From assembly GCA_902729315.2 (NCBI GenBank), contig LR746270.1, forward strand, positions 5,024,221-5,088,220: 64,000 nucleotides of DNA, written 5' to 3'. This stretch comes from Spirodela intermedia (taxonomy: Eukaryota; Streptophyta; Magnoliopsida; Alismatales; Araceae). The notes beneath the pieces are model-generated. The model saw only the letters and a list, made by a program, of their open reading frames with translations, did not search any database and was not told the DNA's origin. A program made the translations under genes and the position numbers. Below are positions 14,801-24,900 of the stretch, one piece after another (the stretch's first letter is position 1; each line of letters begins with the position of its first letter).

Positions 14801-15106
14801 CGAAGAGCTTGGATCGGACGGTGAGGGGCTAACTGGCTAGTACTTCGGAAGAGACACGGAGGTGGGATCTGATGGGAGGAAATGTGCACCCACATGCTAG
14901 GAAGAGAGAGACAGAGAGACAGAGAGAGGTGTCTTTACCGCGCAATTATGATCTCTTTACCTGAATGTGCTTATAAATGATTCAACACCCTTTCGATAGG
15001 CTCCATGCCAGAGTTTGATACTTTCTTGTAGAAATCATGAGGCTGAGAAAGTGAGCAGATCGCCAGGGAACGAAGCTTGCTGAGAATCTCAAACGAAGCA
15101 ACGGCG
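11880..15106. other. Intergenic DNA upstream of the LOG gene
   Basis: This is GC-moderate sequence with several overlapping minus-strand reading frames (for example 12,829-13,164, 13,889-14,323 and 14,175-14,537). None shows a recognisable domain, splice pattern or consistent single frame, so none is called. A guanine run at about 14,141-14,169 could form a G-quadruplex. The last few hundred bases before 15,107 should hold the LOG promoter and 5' UTR; I could not pick a convincing TATA box. Confidence 0.4.
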
Positions 15107-16375
15107 ATGGGTTCGGAAGTGGGGGAGATGTTGGAGGTAAACTCACCGGCGCCGACCAGAGCAGAGAAATCCCGGTTCAAAAAGGTATGCGTGTTCTGCG
15201 GAAGTAGCCCGGGGAGGAAGAAGAGCTACCACGACGCCGCCGTCGAGCTTGGGATGGAGCTGGTACGTCCCGTCCTTCTTAAATTGAAACGAGACAATTC
15301 CTTTTGCAGTGGCTTTCCAGCTACCGTCGCCTCTGCCATCCTTACTGTTTGGGGCGTGTGTCCAGGTGTCGAAGAAGATAGATCTGATTTATGGAGGTGG
15401 TAGCGCGGGGTTGATGGGCCTGGTCTCCCAAGCCGTGCACAGTAGCGGCGGCAATGTTCTTGGGTAACCCTTCTATTCCTCGGACGCCTTTGTCTTCTTC
15501 ATCTCGATCTCCTTCCCTCTGGCTCAATGACTAACTGCGGGCTTTACTATTCGCTTCTGTTTCATCTCTTCCCCCTCTATTCTCAGGATCATACCCCGGA
15601 CTCTGATGCGCAAAGAGGTAATTTTTCCCTTCTCGACTTGAACTATCGTCCTGTTCTTCTCCTCATCCTCTTGTGGACGCCCACAGCTAACAGGAGAGAC
15701 GGTCGGAGAGCTGAAGATAGTAACCGGTATGCACCAGAGGAAGGCCGAGATGTCTTGCCAATCTGATGCTTTCATCGCCCTTCCTGGTCTTTTTCTCACT
15801 TCATCTCCATGTCTATAAGTTTTCTCTTTATTGGACTCTGAAGTGAAAGACGAAAGGGCCTCGTTCAGGTGGCTATGGAACCCTGGAAGAGCTTCTGGAG
15901 GTCATCTCGTGGGCTCAGCTGGGGATTCACAGTAAGCCGGTGAGCGTCTACACTGCCATCTCTTCATCACAGCTTCTGTTCAGTGGCGAATGATCACGGG
16001 AGGGTTGGCCTTCTCCAGGTGGGACTGCTGAACGTTGACGGGTACTACAACTCACTCCTCGCCTTAATCGACAGCGCCGTAGATGAGGGCTTCATCAGGC
16101 CTTCGCAGCGCCACCTCTTCATCTCATCTTCTAGTGCCAAGGAGCTTGTCCAGAAACTAGAGGTACGTCTTCGACACCCATTTTCTCCAAGTCACATCTT
16201 TTCACTCTCCTTTCACATCTTTGCTCCAACTCACTCCTTCGTTTTTCAACTGTCATATTAGCGTTCTTTCCGTTCTTCTAATCTCGGCCCCAAATCTGGA
16301 CAGGAGTATTTGCCGGCGGAGGAGTTGGCGATCAAGCTTCAGCAAGAGAAGGTACAGTTCGCCAATGAATCGTAA
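15107..16375 (+). CDS. LOG: Cytokinin riboside 5'-monophosphate phosphoribohydrolase (LOG family)
   Basis: LOG enzymes release the active cytokinin base directly from its riboside 5'-monophosphate in the cytosol or nucleus. Seven exons join in frame: 15,107-15,262, 15,366-15,463, 15,587-15,617, 15,687-15,786, 15,869-15,939, 16,019-16,162 and 16,304-16,375, all with GT...AG introns. The product is 223 aa, normal for the family. Visible motifs are VCVFCGSS near residue 28, GGGSAGLMG at 62-70, MHQRKAEM near 110, and the diagnostic PGGYGTLEE at 128-136, with no missing key residue. The start was chosen at MGSEVGE because the in-frame upstream Met at 15,077 would add ten residues of poor family resemblance. 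Which LOG paralogue it is cannot be told. Confidence 0.95.
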
Positions 16376-16877
16376 TTACCGGATGAGATCGATCGCCCAG
16401 CAATCGCTCAAGAGGGACAGATATGTTAGAATGAACTACCACCACTGTAATCTGCATTCTCTACTATTTATATATATCCAGGACTACGCTCTTTCTCTCT
16501 CCCCCTTCAACCCCTCTCCCTTCTTCTTTCTCTACGGCCATTACTTCAACTTCTTGGATCTGATCGGAGAGCACCGGCGGACTCACGGCAGCGCTGTTCT
16601 GTGCAATGAAAACACCTCATCAAAACCGTCGAAATTATCTCACTCTTTGATTATCCCGCTTCAGACGAGCCAAATTAAAGCTTCAGTAGATAGTCACAGG
16701 CAGTGAATGGGCATCTGGAAATGGTTCACAGCTAGACGAAACCGTACTCTCGCCTATAACGGGACAGACGAAGTCGTTTGACCAAGAGAACTTCCGAATG
16801 CGTAAATCTGGTGCTCCACCCTTTCTTGACTGGGCATTTCCACTTGTGTCGCAGCATCTCTCCGTGCATCTTCTGTG

Positions 16878-16878
16878 G

Positions 16879-16945
<67 letters not shown>
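16878..16945. repeat. (GA)n microsatellite
   Basis: Begins GATAGATA and becomes an uninterrupted (GA)n tract of about 60 bp. Confidence 0.95.
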
Positions 16946-16947
<2 letters not shown>

Positions 16948-17207
16948 CAGCAATCAAAAGACGCCAGGCTATGGGGCAGGAATGCTTTATATTCCCGTCT
17001 TCCTTTCCGCCTGCCTTTCCTGAAGAGGAACACGCGAGAGGGCCGTGCAAGTGCGGTGCTTCTCCGTAGACTGGTTCCTGGTAGCGACAGAGTGGCCGAG
17101 GGGAACGAGCCCATTCCTAAAGTCCTCCCCTCGCTCCAAAGAACAGTCTCCACGGGTCGCCCATCTGTCTCTTCCTCCGCCTTTACATTAGGACCTCGTG
17201 TTGAATC

Positions 17208-17208
17208 C

Positions 17209-17247
<39 letters not shown>
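17208..17247. repeat. (CT)n microsatellite
   Basis: An almost uninterrupted (CT)n run. Together with the GA tract at 16.9 kb, it gives opposite-strand purine/pyrimidine tracts only 260 bp apart that could pair with each other. Confidence 0.9.
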
Positions 17248-17248
<1 letters not shown>

Positions 17249-18532
17249 ATCAGTGATCAGTGCCAGAGGGGTTAGAAACATAGCACGCTCTAGGGTACTC
17301 AAAAGTGGAGGAGAAAGTCAAATCTATCATTATTGGACCAGTGGGCTTGACAATGGGGGTGTTCATCTTTTGTCGATCGTCGACAATTATAGCTTGCCGA
17401 TGAGGCCCACTTCCCTCCAAACGCCGGGGTCCCGTCACCCCTTCCAGAGAGATAATTGGCCTACCTGTATTTTCTGTTTTTGAATCTTTGATTCGTAAGG
17501 TTAAATCTGACCCAAAACAATAATCATACGAATATGGATGATGATGCTGTATCATCTTTTAGCTACGTTTGGCCAGATACATAGGGACTGATTATCTTTA
17601 AAGCCGTAGTTGTGAGAATGGGTTTGTTAAGCCTGGAGCCATGGCTGGCCTTACAACTTCATGTTCCTACATTCTCTCTCTCTCTCTCTCTCTCCCTCTC
17701 TCCCTCTTGCTCGCACGTACGCAATATTAACCGCCGAAACTCTTACGCCACCCTATCCTTTCCATCCCATCAATCCCCTTCTCCCATCTCACGATGATCC
17801 ATCGTTCATACACACGCATCCTCCCCCTCCCTCTCTCAAGAACTCGATTCCCGATCTTTTATTCCTCTCTCCAGATCATGAAAGATGCTCAAACTCGGGA
17901 AGGTCCTGACCCCACACCCTAGCGGACGGACACATCACTTTATGAGGTGTATCATTCGTCCCGCCATACGCCTAAAAACCAGGTATGAGAAAAGCTTCAG
18001 GAATTTCCCGACCAGGTACCGTTCCCAGTGGGCAACTCATCAGACGTCTCAATCATCATCCGTCGACATCTCCCTTTGCCGGTGATCCAAAGACCTTCCT
18101 CAGTCCCTGGGAACGATCAGGGTAGGGATGTTAAGGACTCCAACTGGGCGCCGACGGCTGTCGATAATGTCCGGCGGCGGCTCAAACGGCGACCGAAGAA
18201 GAAAGGAGAGAAGGAAGCACGCTTGGGGCGTACGTCAAGTAATGTGCAAATCGGAGTGCACGGGTCATCTCTAATTTATGTACCGTCATTTCGAAGATCA
18301 AGAAGAGGTGAGATCAAAAAATAATGTAACTTTTTTAATAACAACAATATTGTCGACTTCTACTGAAATCGACCAGTTACACCCCCTTCCACGCCTCAGT
18401 TTGTAGGGATGGGATTGAAGTCGAACCGTGTGGGTACGTACAAGTAAGACAAATGTTTGACGTAATCCGTAAAGAAGATTGTCCCCCATCCCCAAGTACA
18501 GACATTTTGAAGATACATGACTAATCGATTAA

Positions 18533-19345
18533 TTACGTTGACTTCGGAAATGGTTTGAGGAAATGATCGTTGTTGTCGTGTGGGGGTGGGAAGTTTAAGT
18601 CGGGGACGTGTCGTCTGGGAGACGGGGGACATCCGCCCTGCTCATCTGGGCGGGATCTCGGATGCTCGACGGATCCTTGCTCCCTGGAGAGAGAAAAGCT
18701 TTTCTCGGTGAATCTGTCGTCGCTGCTGTAGCCAAATGTTCCCCGTTCATCTTTTCCTCGGCGTCTAGCCATGTTGAAACCACCCTGCCCGACGAGAGAA
18801 CCGGAGAACATCTTGTGGCCTAACCGTGTGCCCGCCGAGGAATTCGCTGCCTCGGCCCGGGGAGGCCCATTGGACAACATGACGAGGTACGACGCCACCT
18901 CGTGCTCCAGGTCTTGGAATCGTCGGTGGGTTCCTTGGAGAGGACGAGTTCGTGGGGTAGGCGAAGAAGGAACTTCGAGCGAGGGTTGGAGGCGGCGGAT
19001 GTGCGGTGGGGGGTTGATGCCGCGCCACTGGCGGTCCGGGTGGCAGCGCATGTGGCCAAAGAGGGCCTTCTGCGACCAGAACCTCTTACCGCACTCACTG
19101 CAGGGGGCGGTGATGGTGGCTGCCGAGCGGTCTGGTTTCTTCTTGAACTTGGGTGTAGAAGGGCTTGCCAGGCCGATTGGGCGACCCTCCTGGCTGGCCG
19201 TCACAACCCTATTCTCTTCCTGCCCCTGTGGTGCACTTCCGCTAGGTGTGGCGGAGGGCCCGTCGGTGCTGCTTGGTGCGGGTGGAGGAGGGGACTGACG
19301 GTCGCCTTGGACTGGGAAGAATCCATCGGGAATTAAGTCACTCAT
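18533..19345 (-). CDS. Single C2H2 zinc-finger protein with EAR motif (ZAT-like transcriptional repressor)
   Basis: Predicted nuclear transcription factor of 270 aa encoded by one exon, as is usual for plant ZAT-type genes. One C2H2 finger lies at residues 82-102 (C-x2-C-x12-H-x3-H). Its helix reads KALFGHMRCHP and is followed by RQWRGINPP, a signature I associate with the ZAT2/ZAT3 subgroup rather than the classical QALGGH fingers. A basic stretch (KFKKKPDR, 66-73) precedes it. Residues around 145-157 (EHEVASYLVMLSNG) resemble the conserved leucine-rich segment of that subgroup. The C-terminal DLNFPP (249-254) fits the DLNxxP EAR repression motif that recruits TOPLESS-type corepressors. A second finger, present in many relatives, is absent. 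The gene is divergent from the small gene at 20,130. Confidence 0.87.
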   Translation of the reverse strand: MSDLIPDGFFPVQGDRQSPPPPAPSSTDGPSATPSGSAPQGQEENRVVTASQEGRPIGLASPSTPKFKKKPDRSAATITAPCSECGKRFWSQKALFGHMRCHPDRQWRGINPPPHIRRLQPSLEVPSSPTPRTRPLQGTHRRFQDLEHEVASYLVMLSNGPPRAEAANSSAGTRLGHKMFSGSLVGQGGFNMARRRGKDERGTFGYSSDDRFTEKSFSLSREQGSVEHPRSRPDEQGGCPPSPRRHVPDLNFPPPHDNNDHFLKPFPKST

Positions 19346-19761
19346 CTGGGAGTTCAGCAGAGCAGTATTGTGTTACAACAACTGCCAGCCGAGGATAAGA
19401 ACTCAGATCTCTCTCTCTTTCTCTCTCTCCTTCTCATCTTCACTCCTTCCCTCGGTTCGTAAGCGGTTTGGGCGGTTACCTCCTTCTCTACCTCTTCCCT
19501 CTCTGTCGAGTGCCCTTCCCCATTTCGAAGTTCAAAACCGCGGTGTCTTTTCCTCTGTCGGTTACTTGGATGTTCCATCGAGCAGCTCCAGGAACGCGTC
19601 GGCCCCCTGGCTGGAAACTTCCTATCCAAGGTCGATACCGGCGAAACGGTTAGTTCCTGCCAAGATCAAACGAGAATCTAGTGCCTTGTTCTTGATCTTC
19701 CGTGCAACCGTGGTTCATGGGATTGTTCGAGGTCAACCATCTGCCCGCCCTCGATCATCAC

Positions 19762-19820
<59 letters not shown>

Positions 19821-20129
19821 AAGGCATTTCTCTTGCTCGGTCATTGGACATTGCTCCCATTCGTAACAATACGAAGATGTGCGCACAAAAACTTGTGCAA
19901 ATCAGCGCCTTTTAATTTACTTTCCCTTGAACTGATACACGCGACACCTCACACGATTTTATACCCAAATGCCGACAAATATAGAAAGTGGAGGAATGAA
20001 GATTATCGGGATGTCTTCGTGGCCAATGAGGGCTTGTGGCTGTCTGTCCGTCTGCATGGGAGACACGTTTACAGCGGCGTTACTTCGTCGCGATAAACAA
20101 GGGAGGCAGCGCGAGAGGAAGACGAGGAG
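19346..20129. promoter_or_regulatory. Shared divergent promoter region (C2H2 gene and small-protein gene)
   Basis: This 784-bp interval separates two divergently transcribed genes and must contain both 5' regions. It includes CT-rich sequence at 19,405-19,445 and a (GA)n tract at 19,762-19,818. GA tracts in plant promoters are bound by BBR/BPC proteins in known cases; whether that applies here is inference. Confidence 0.45.
19762..19818. repeat. (GA)n microsatellite
   Basis: A nearly pure GA tract in the divergent intergenic region. Confidence 0.95.
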
Positions 20130-20420
20130 ATGGCGACGCCCGAGAAGACCCAGAAGGAGAAGAAGGTGGAGGAGAAACACCGGGAAGTGCACCATGCCCA
20201 TCACATATCTGAGATGAGGCCCATCACACAGGGAGCCTACGGCGGGGGCATGTACGGGACAGAGGCTGGGGAGGCCGCCGGCAAGCCAGCGAAGCCGCCG
20301 GCGAGCGAGACGCAGAGCGCCGACGGGCCGGCGGAGCCCGTGGCACCACCCAGACACAAGCCGCCGCCTTCCACCGGCGACGTGGACGTGGACGTCACCG
20401 GGCAGTCCTACTTCCAATGA
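20130..20420 (+). CDS. Small conserved plant protein of unknown function (96 aa)
   Basis: A single uninterrupted reading frame encoding 96 residues, hydrophilic throughout, with no signal peptide or membrane segment. The order is a Lys/Glu-rich start (TQKEKKVEEKHREVHHAHH), a glycine-rich block (PITQGAYGGGMYGTE), a Pro/Ala-rich linker (SETQSADGPAEPVAPP), and a C-terminal box KPPPSTGDVDVDVTGQSYFQ. The C-terminal box and the QGAYGGGMY block look like short conserved motifs of a small plant family, perhaps LEA-like and intrinsically disordered. I do not know a function. Codon use is strongly GC-rich, like the neighbouring genes. The start chosen is the first Met, after an upstream purine-rich leader. 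Confidence 0.72.
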   Translation: MATPEKTQKEKKVEEKHREVHHAHHISEMRPITQGAYGGGMYGTEAGEAAGKPAKPPASETQSADGPAEPVAPPRHKPPPSTGDVDVDVTGQSYFQ

Positions 20421-20616
20421 AAGCTAGTTCTAACGCTTCCCATGTGTTGTTGGTAGGCATACTTTTTTTTTATGCTACGCTCATCTCTCCCTCACTTGAC
20501 AGTGGATCGTTGTACTCCTTCCTCTCTCTTGTTGACTGTGGATGGTCAAACTCTCTCTTCACTTGGGGTGGCCATGCCCCTCTATATCTCTCTATGTTGA
20601 CTGTGACCGGCCGGAA

Positions 20617-20627
20617 GCGAGCGAGCG

Positions 20628-20662
<35 letters not shown>
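20617..20662. repeat. (GCGA)n-(GA)n microsatellite
   Basis: GCGA units grade into a GA tract 200 bp downstream of the small-protein gene. Confidence 0.93.
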
Positions 20663-20667
<5 letters not shown>

Positions 20668-20967
20668 CTGAACAGCGGAGGATTCAACATACTGAAATAA
20701 GCATCCGAAAGAAAAAAAAACAACTCAAAACCAGATTTCAACTCGTGAACGTGGTGTCAACATGAAAGCTGTAGTGGGGCGGAAGTAGTAGATTTACATG
20801 GCAGCATTACCTCTCCCGGGAAGAAGGGGATCCAAGCCTTAGAAAAGTCATATATCTGATTCTAACCGCGACGACCAGGCAGCTCCAGAAGATATCCCTT
20901 TATTGTCCCATCTAGGCCGAAAAAACGCACGAGTCAACGCGGAAGCTCTCGCAGAATATGGGAACAC

Positions 20968-21874
20968 TTATTTTCTCGGCAGATATGATTTCACGGACTC
21001 CACGACCACCTGCGTTCCACAGAAGAGTAGATCGCCATTGCTAGAATGTCAGCACCGAGTCAACAATCCCCAGAAGAGCTCATTGAACTCTAACCTGATT
21101 TTCAAGTCAGAATTTTGCTTCGCACTTCGGAATCTTATTTATTTCTATATGATAACAATATTCGTCGAATTATATTTTCTTTCTAATGTTTGTAAACACT
21201 CGACAGAGAGATGAAAATCGATGTGATGCATATGAAGCTTGGAAAATGTGGAAAAAAAAAAATCCCTCCACGATAAATATAAATTAATAAAATAAGGGAA
21301 ATTTGTTGTCCATATACCTGGGAGTAGTTGCCCATGAACATGAACGACTAAATATTATAAGGCGTTTATCTCAACAAAAAATAGGCAGTAAAAGAGTAAT
21401 GCTAGTTTTCTTACTCTCCCATCATATGACAATGAAGCAAACATTGACGGCTCCCGTGAGCTCCAGGCAATACCTGCCATTTTTTTTGGCAGAGTTATTA
21501 AGCTAAAAGTTAAGACTATAGGCTCATACAGTGTTCAGTAATACCATAAACACTGTTCTCATAGTCGGTGTATGAATTGAGCAGAGGATCCATTTTCTGA
21601 GTTGGGGAATCGCTTTGACTGAAGATGGCAGCAAGAGCACAGCGAGCAAATTAGTAAATAATAAAGAGAGATCAAGTATATCTAAATAGGTTTAATAGAA
21701 GGGCATATATAACCTTTCGGAAGTAGAATCATCGCTGTTGTTGGAAGATGTCAGCCACAAGTTCACAGTCGAATCTGTTCCAGAGCTCTGCAAATTCAAA
21801 TGCCGAGTGAATGGCAGAGAAAATGCAGACGAAGAGGTAAATGAAGGAAAACGATACAAGCACGTGTGCACACG

Positions 21875-21945
<71 letters not shown>

Positions 21946-24900
21946 CCAGGATCAACTGATCATATTGAGGGTTGTGCCGAATGGCCCACGTCCTGCAAAT
22001 TGAATCATAATCTCAATAAACTTAACTTCGAACAATGTTGCATGAAATAAGACAAACAGCAGTATGCATATGCACCCATCAGATCTCCATCAAAATGTCC
22101 CATAAATCACTAAATAAGAGAAGAAGAACAAGGTGGAAAAACGTAGAGAAAGAAAAATGTGGGAAGAGTGATGGATCCTCTTTCCTGCAATGATGACGTG
22201 ATGCAATGAACTCTTTCCTGCAGTCTTACAGTAGAATAAGAGAAAGTACCAATGTGCATGTCCAGGGAGCTCACTGAACGGAAAATTGGGCATTCTAAGA
22301 TCCCATAAGTGTATCCCAGTTTCGTCTTCAGCAGTAGCCTGTGAATGTTCGAACAGGATAAGCAATTATAATGTGGTCAAGGATTCTGAAAGTAGATTAT
22401 GTTGAAAAGGAAGACCATTGAATGACTCTTAAGTAAGGTGAAAGATGCAACCATTCTGAAGAACTACTACCAAAAATCATTTGCAAAAAGATGTGACATG
22501 AGATTGAATAGATTGGATCAGCTATCATGTGTTCCGTGAATCTGAATTAAGATAACTGCTGTCTCCAATAAACTCACTCTAGAGGTGGCGAGATGCAAAT
22601 TCTACTCACAACGATGTGCTGTTTGTTGGGATTATAATCTGCATCTCGAACATGTACGAGTTCTATGGAATTTGTTTTCCTGAAAGAGACGATATATTTA
22701 GAGTTTGTGTTATGATTAGCATATGATATAACCTCAACCTGTTTTTTATGTGTATTACCATGCATCAAAATTAAAGACAACTGTCAGCAAAGCACATGTT
22801 AAGAGGAACAAGTGAAGTCAAACAGGGCGAACATTAAAATATCAAATGCAACGGACTAGAGGAAGAATAAAAAAGCACATGTTTTTTTACAACATATTTC
22901 AAAAAAAATGTATAAGAGACTTAGCAAATGTTTCACATGAAGTACACAATACCGTATAAGAATCACTATTGACGCAGGAGAAATTTAACCAAGTGGTTCC
23001 AATTTCAGGTTAGAATTGGGGCACCTACATACAAGGGCTGAATGATCTATTTTCTTCTGGTATCACGTTAACTTAACCTGGTCCTTAACAAGTTTGTCAT
23101 TTGTATGTCACCTCTTGCGACTAACAGCAGGCCATCATTAATATTAAGGGTTTTGATACTGACGTTTTGCAAAGTCTTGAATTTAGAAGGTTGCTAGAAG
23201 TTACTGATATTTTTACAAACCAAATGTGAAGAAATAAAATTCTAAAGAAAAACTATGTTCAACTACAATAACATATGCAATCTCTCATCAGTGAAACTAT
23301 AATGAGAACCGACACAACGTAGGTGAAAAACAAAAGAACTAGAAAGAAACGTATTCTTACATGAATTTGAAAAGTTGATTCGTTAAATGGGGTTTAAAGT
23401 GAGGCAGACACTGTAAGAATCAGACGAGTAAGCCTGCCTCACTGTTAGAGTATTGGCCAAGATTATTTTAAAAGTGAACTTTGGAGAAGATAGACTCATT
23501 AAATGCCATTTTACTTTTTTAACTAAATTTTCGGTAAAAAGGAAATGTGAGCTCCTCAATCATACTCATCTGACAACACATCAAATCAGGAAACTGCTCA
23601 AATGGTATAACAATACAAACGCCAGAAGGAATATACATACAAGATGGCACACATATTATCTATGTAAAGATGTTAATGAGACAAGACAAAAGAAGTACAC
23701 CCTTTCTGTCAAGATGTGTCAATAACGATCTATTAAACAAAGCATACAAGGTGAAAACCCTTCACGATGTCCAGGATTGATTACACTGCAATATACATAC
23801 TTCATTGTGCGCAGATCCCAACATTGCAGTGACGAGTCACAAAAGGCAGCAACTGTATTTCGGTCATGCGGATCCCATGCTCCACCGGATAAGTGATGTA
23901 GGACACCTACAGATTCCTGTGATTGGACCTGTATTGTAAAAATTCTAATGAGACACCAATAATTTGGAGCTGTTAAATCTTCAGAATGTGTTCTCCATTT
24001 AAAATTAAACTGCCATATCACATAGAGGTAAAACACAAAACTTAGGCAGGAAAGAGATCAAAGAAGGAAGAAGACTAATACCCATTCAAAAGGGAAAAAA
24101 TAGTACAGTTCATCTGGGACAATTGGTGCCCGTATTCCAGACCAGCCTGAAATCTCAGCTTCGCCCAACAAAGGCACCAGATGCATCCAAGTGGTAGGCA
24201 CCTTACTCACAATGCGGCAACCCTTTTCCCCACCTCTCACCCCTCAGTGGAGTTGGGTGAGGCGAGTCCAACATGGGAAAATCAGACCCTAGCATAAGCA
24301 TGCTCTTCCAGAACTTTTCCCAGGCCTTGTAGCAAATAGATGGACTGGGCCTAGCACATTGACACCCCCAGTGGAACTACGAAAGGCAAATTCTCTAAGA
24401 TATCTAGGATCCAACCCTTAAAAGCCACTGAATGCATGTTAGTGCAAGATATTGGAATCACTGTATTTAGTAAAAGCACTGAAACGGTTGGCCCAGGTGC
24501 CATTTCAGGCATAATAGACAAAGCAAGGGAAGATTTTTCAAACTTTAGAGTAAATTTAAAATTTAATAGAGAATGTCACTTCACAAGATTTACGATAACG
24601 CAGAATATTGCAGATAAAAAGGACTCCTACTGCAAATCGCACGATAATAAAAGATCCATTCGAACAGCAGCCTCCATTACAGGTAGAAACTACGAACAAG
24701 ATTTGACTGAATTGCCAACAAGAGCTGAAAGGAGATGAAAACCAGAAATAACTTTCAATTACTTAAAAGTATGGTCCATTCAGCACCAGAGATGACATTG
24801 ATAAAAAAAAAAGGAGTGGAGTAGTGCTACGTACGAGATGAAGCAAAAAAGAGGAGCAAATGAATGTTAATAGAACATCTATGACCTATATGAAGTTACA

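Larger units (their letters stand above)
16376..18532. other. Intergenic DNA between LOG and the C2H2 gene, microsatellite-rich
   Basis: Downstream of LOG I see no supported gene. The stretch contains a (GA)n tract at 16,878-16,945, a (CT)n tract at 17,208-17,247 and an interrupted CT tract at 17,673-17,706. Plus-strand reading frames at 17,885-18,085 and 18,028-18,324 are GC-richer, but overlap in different frames and match nothing I recognise. The region just below 18,533 would be the 3' UTR of the minus-strand zinc-finger gene. Confidence 0.45.

Noticed and set aside
16221-16706. 161-aa frame overlapping the end of LOG
   Set aside because: It runs through the last LOG intron and exon in another frame; the LOG exon ends in a natural stop at 16,375.
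18771-19336. Long plus-strand frames opposite the zinc-finger gene (175 and 144 aa)
   Set aside because: They are antisense shadows of the GC-rich C2H2 coding sequence.
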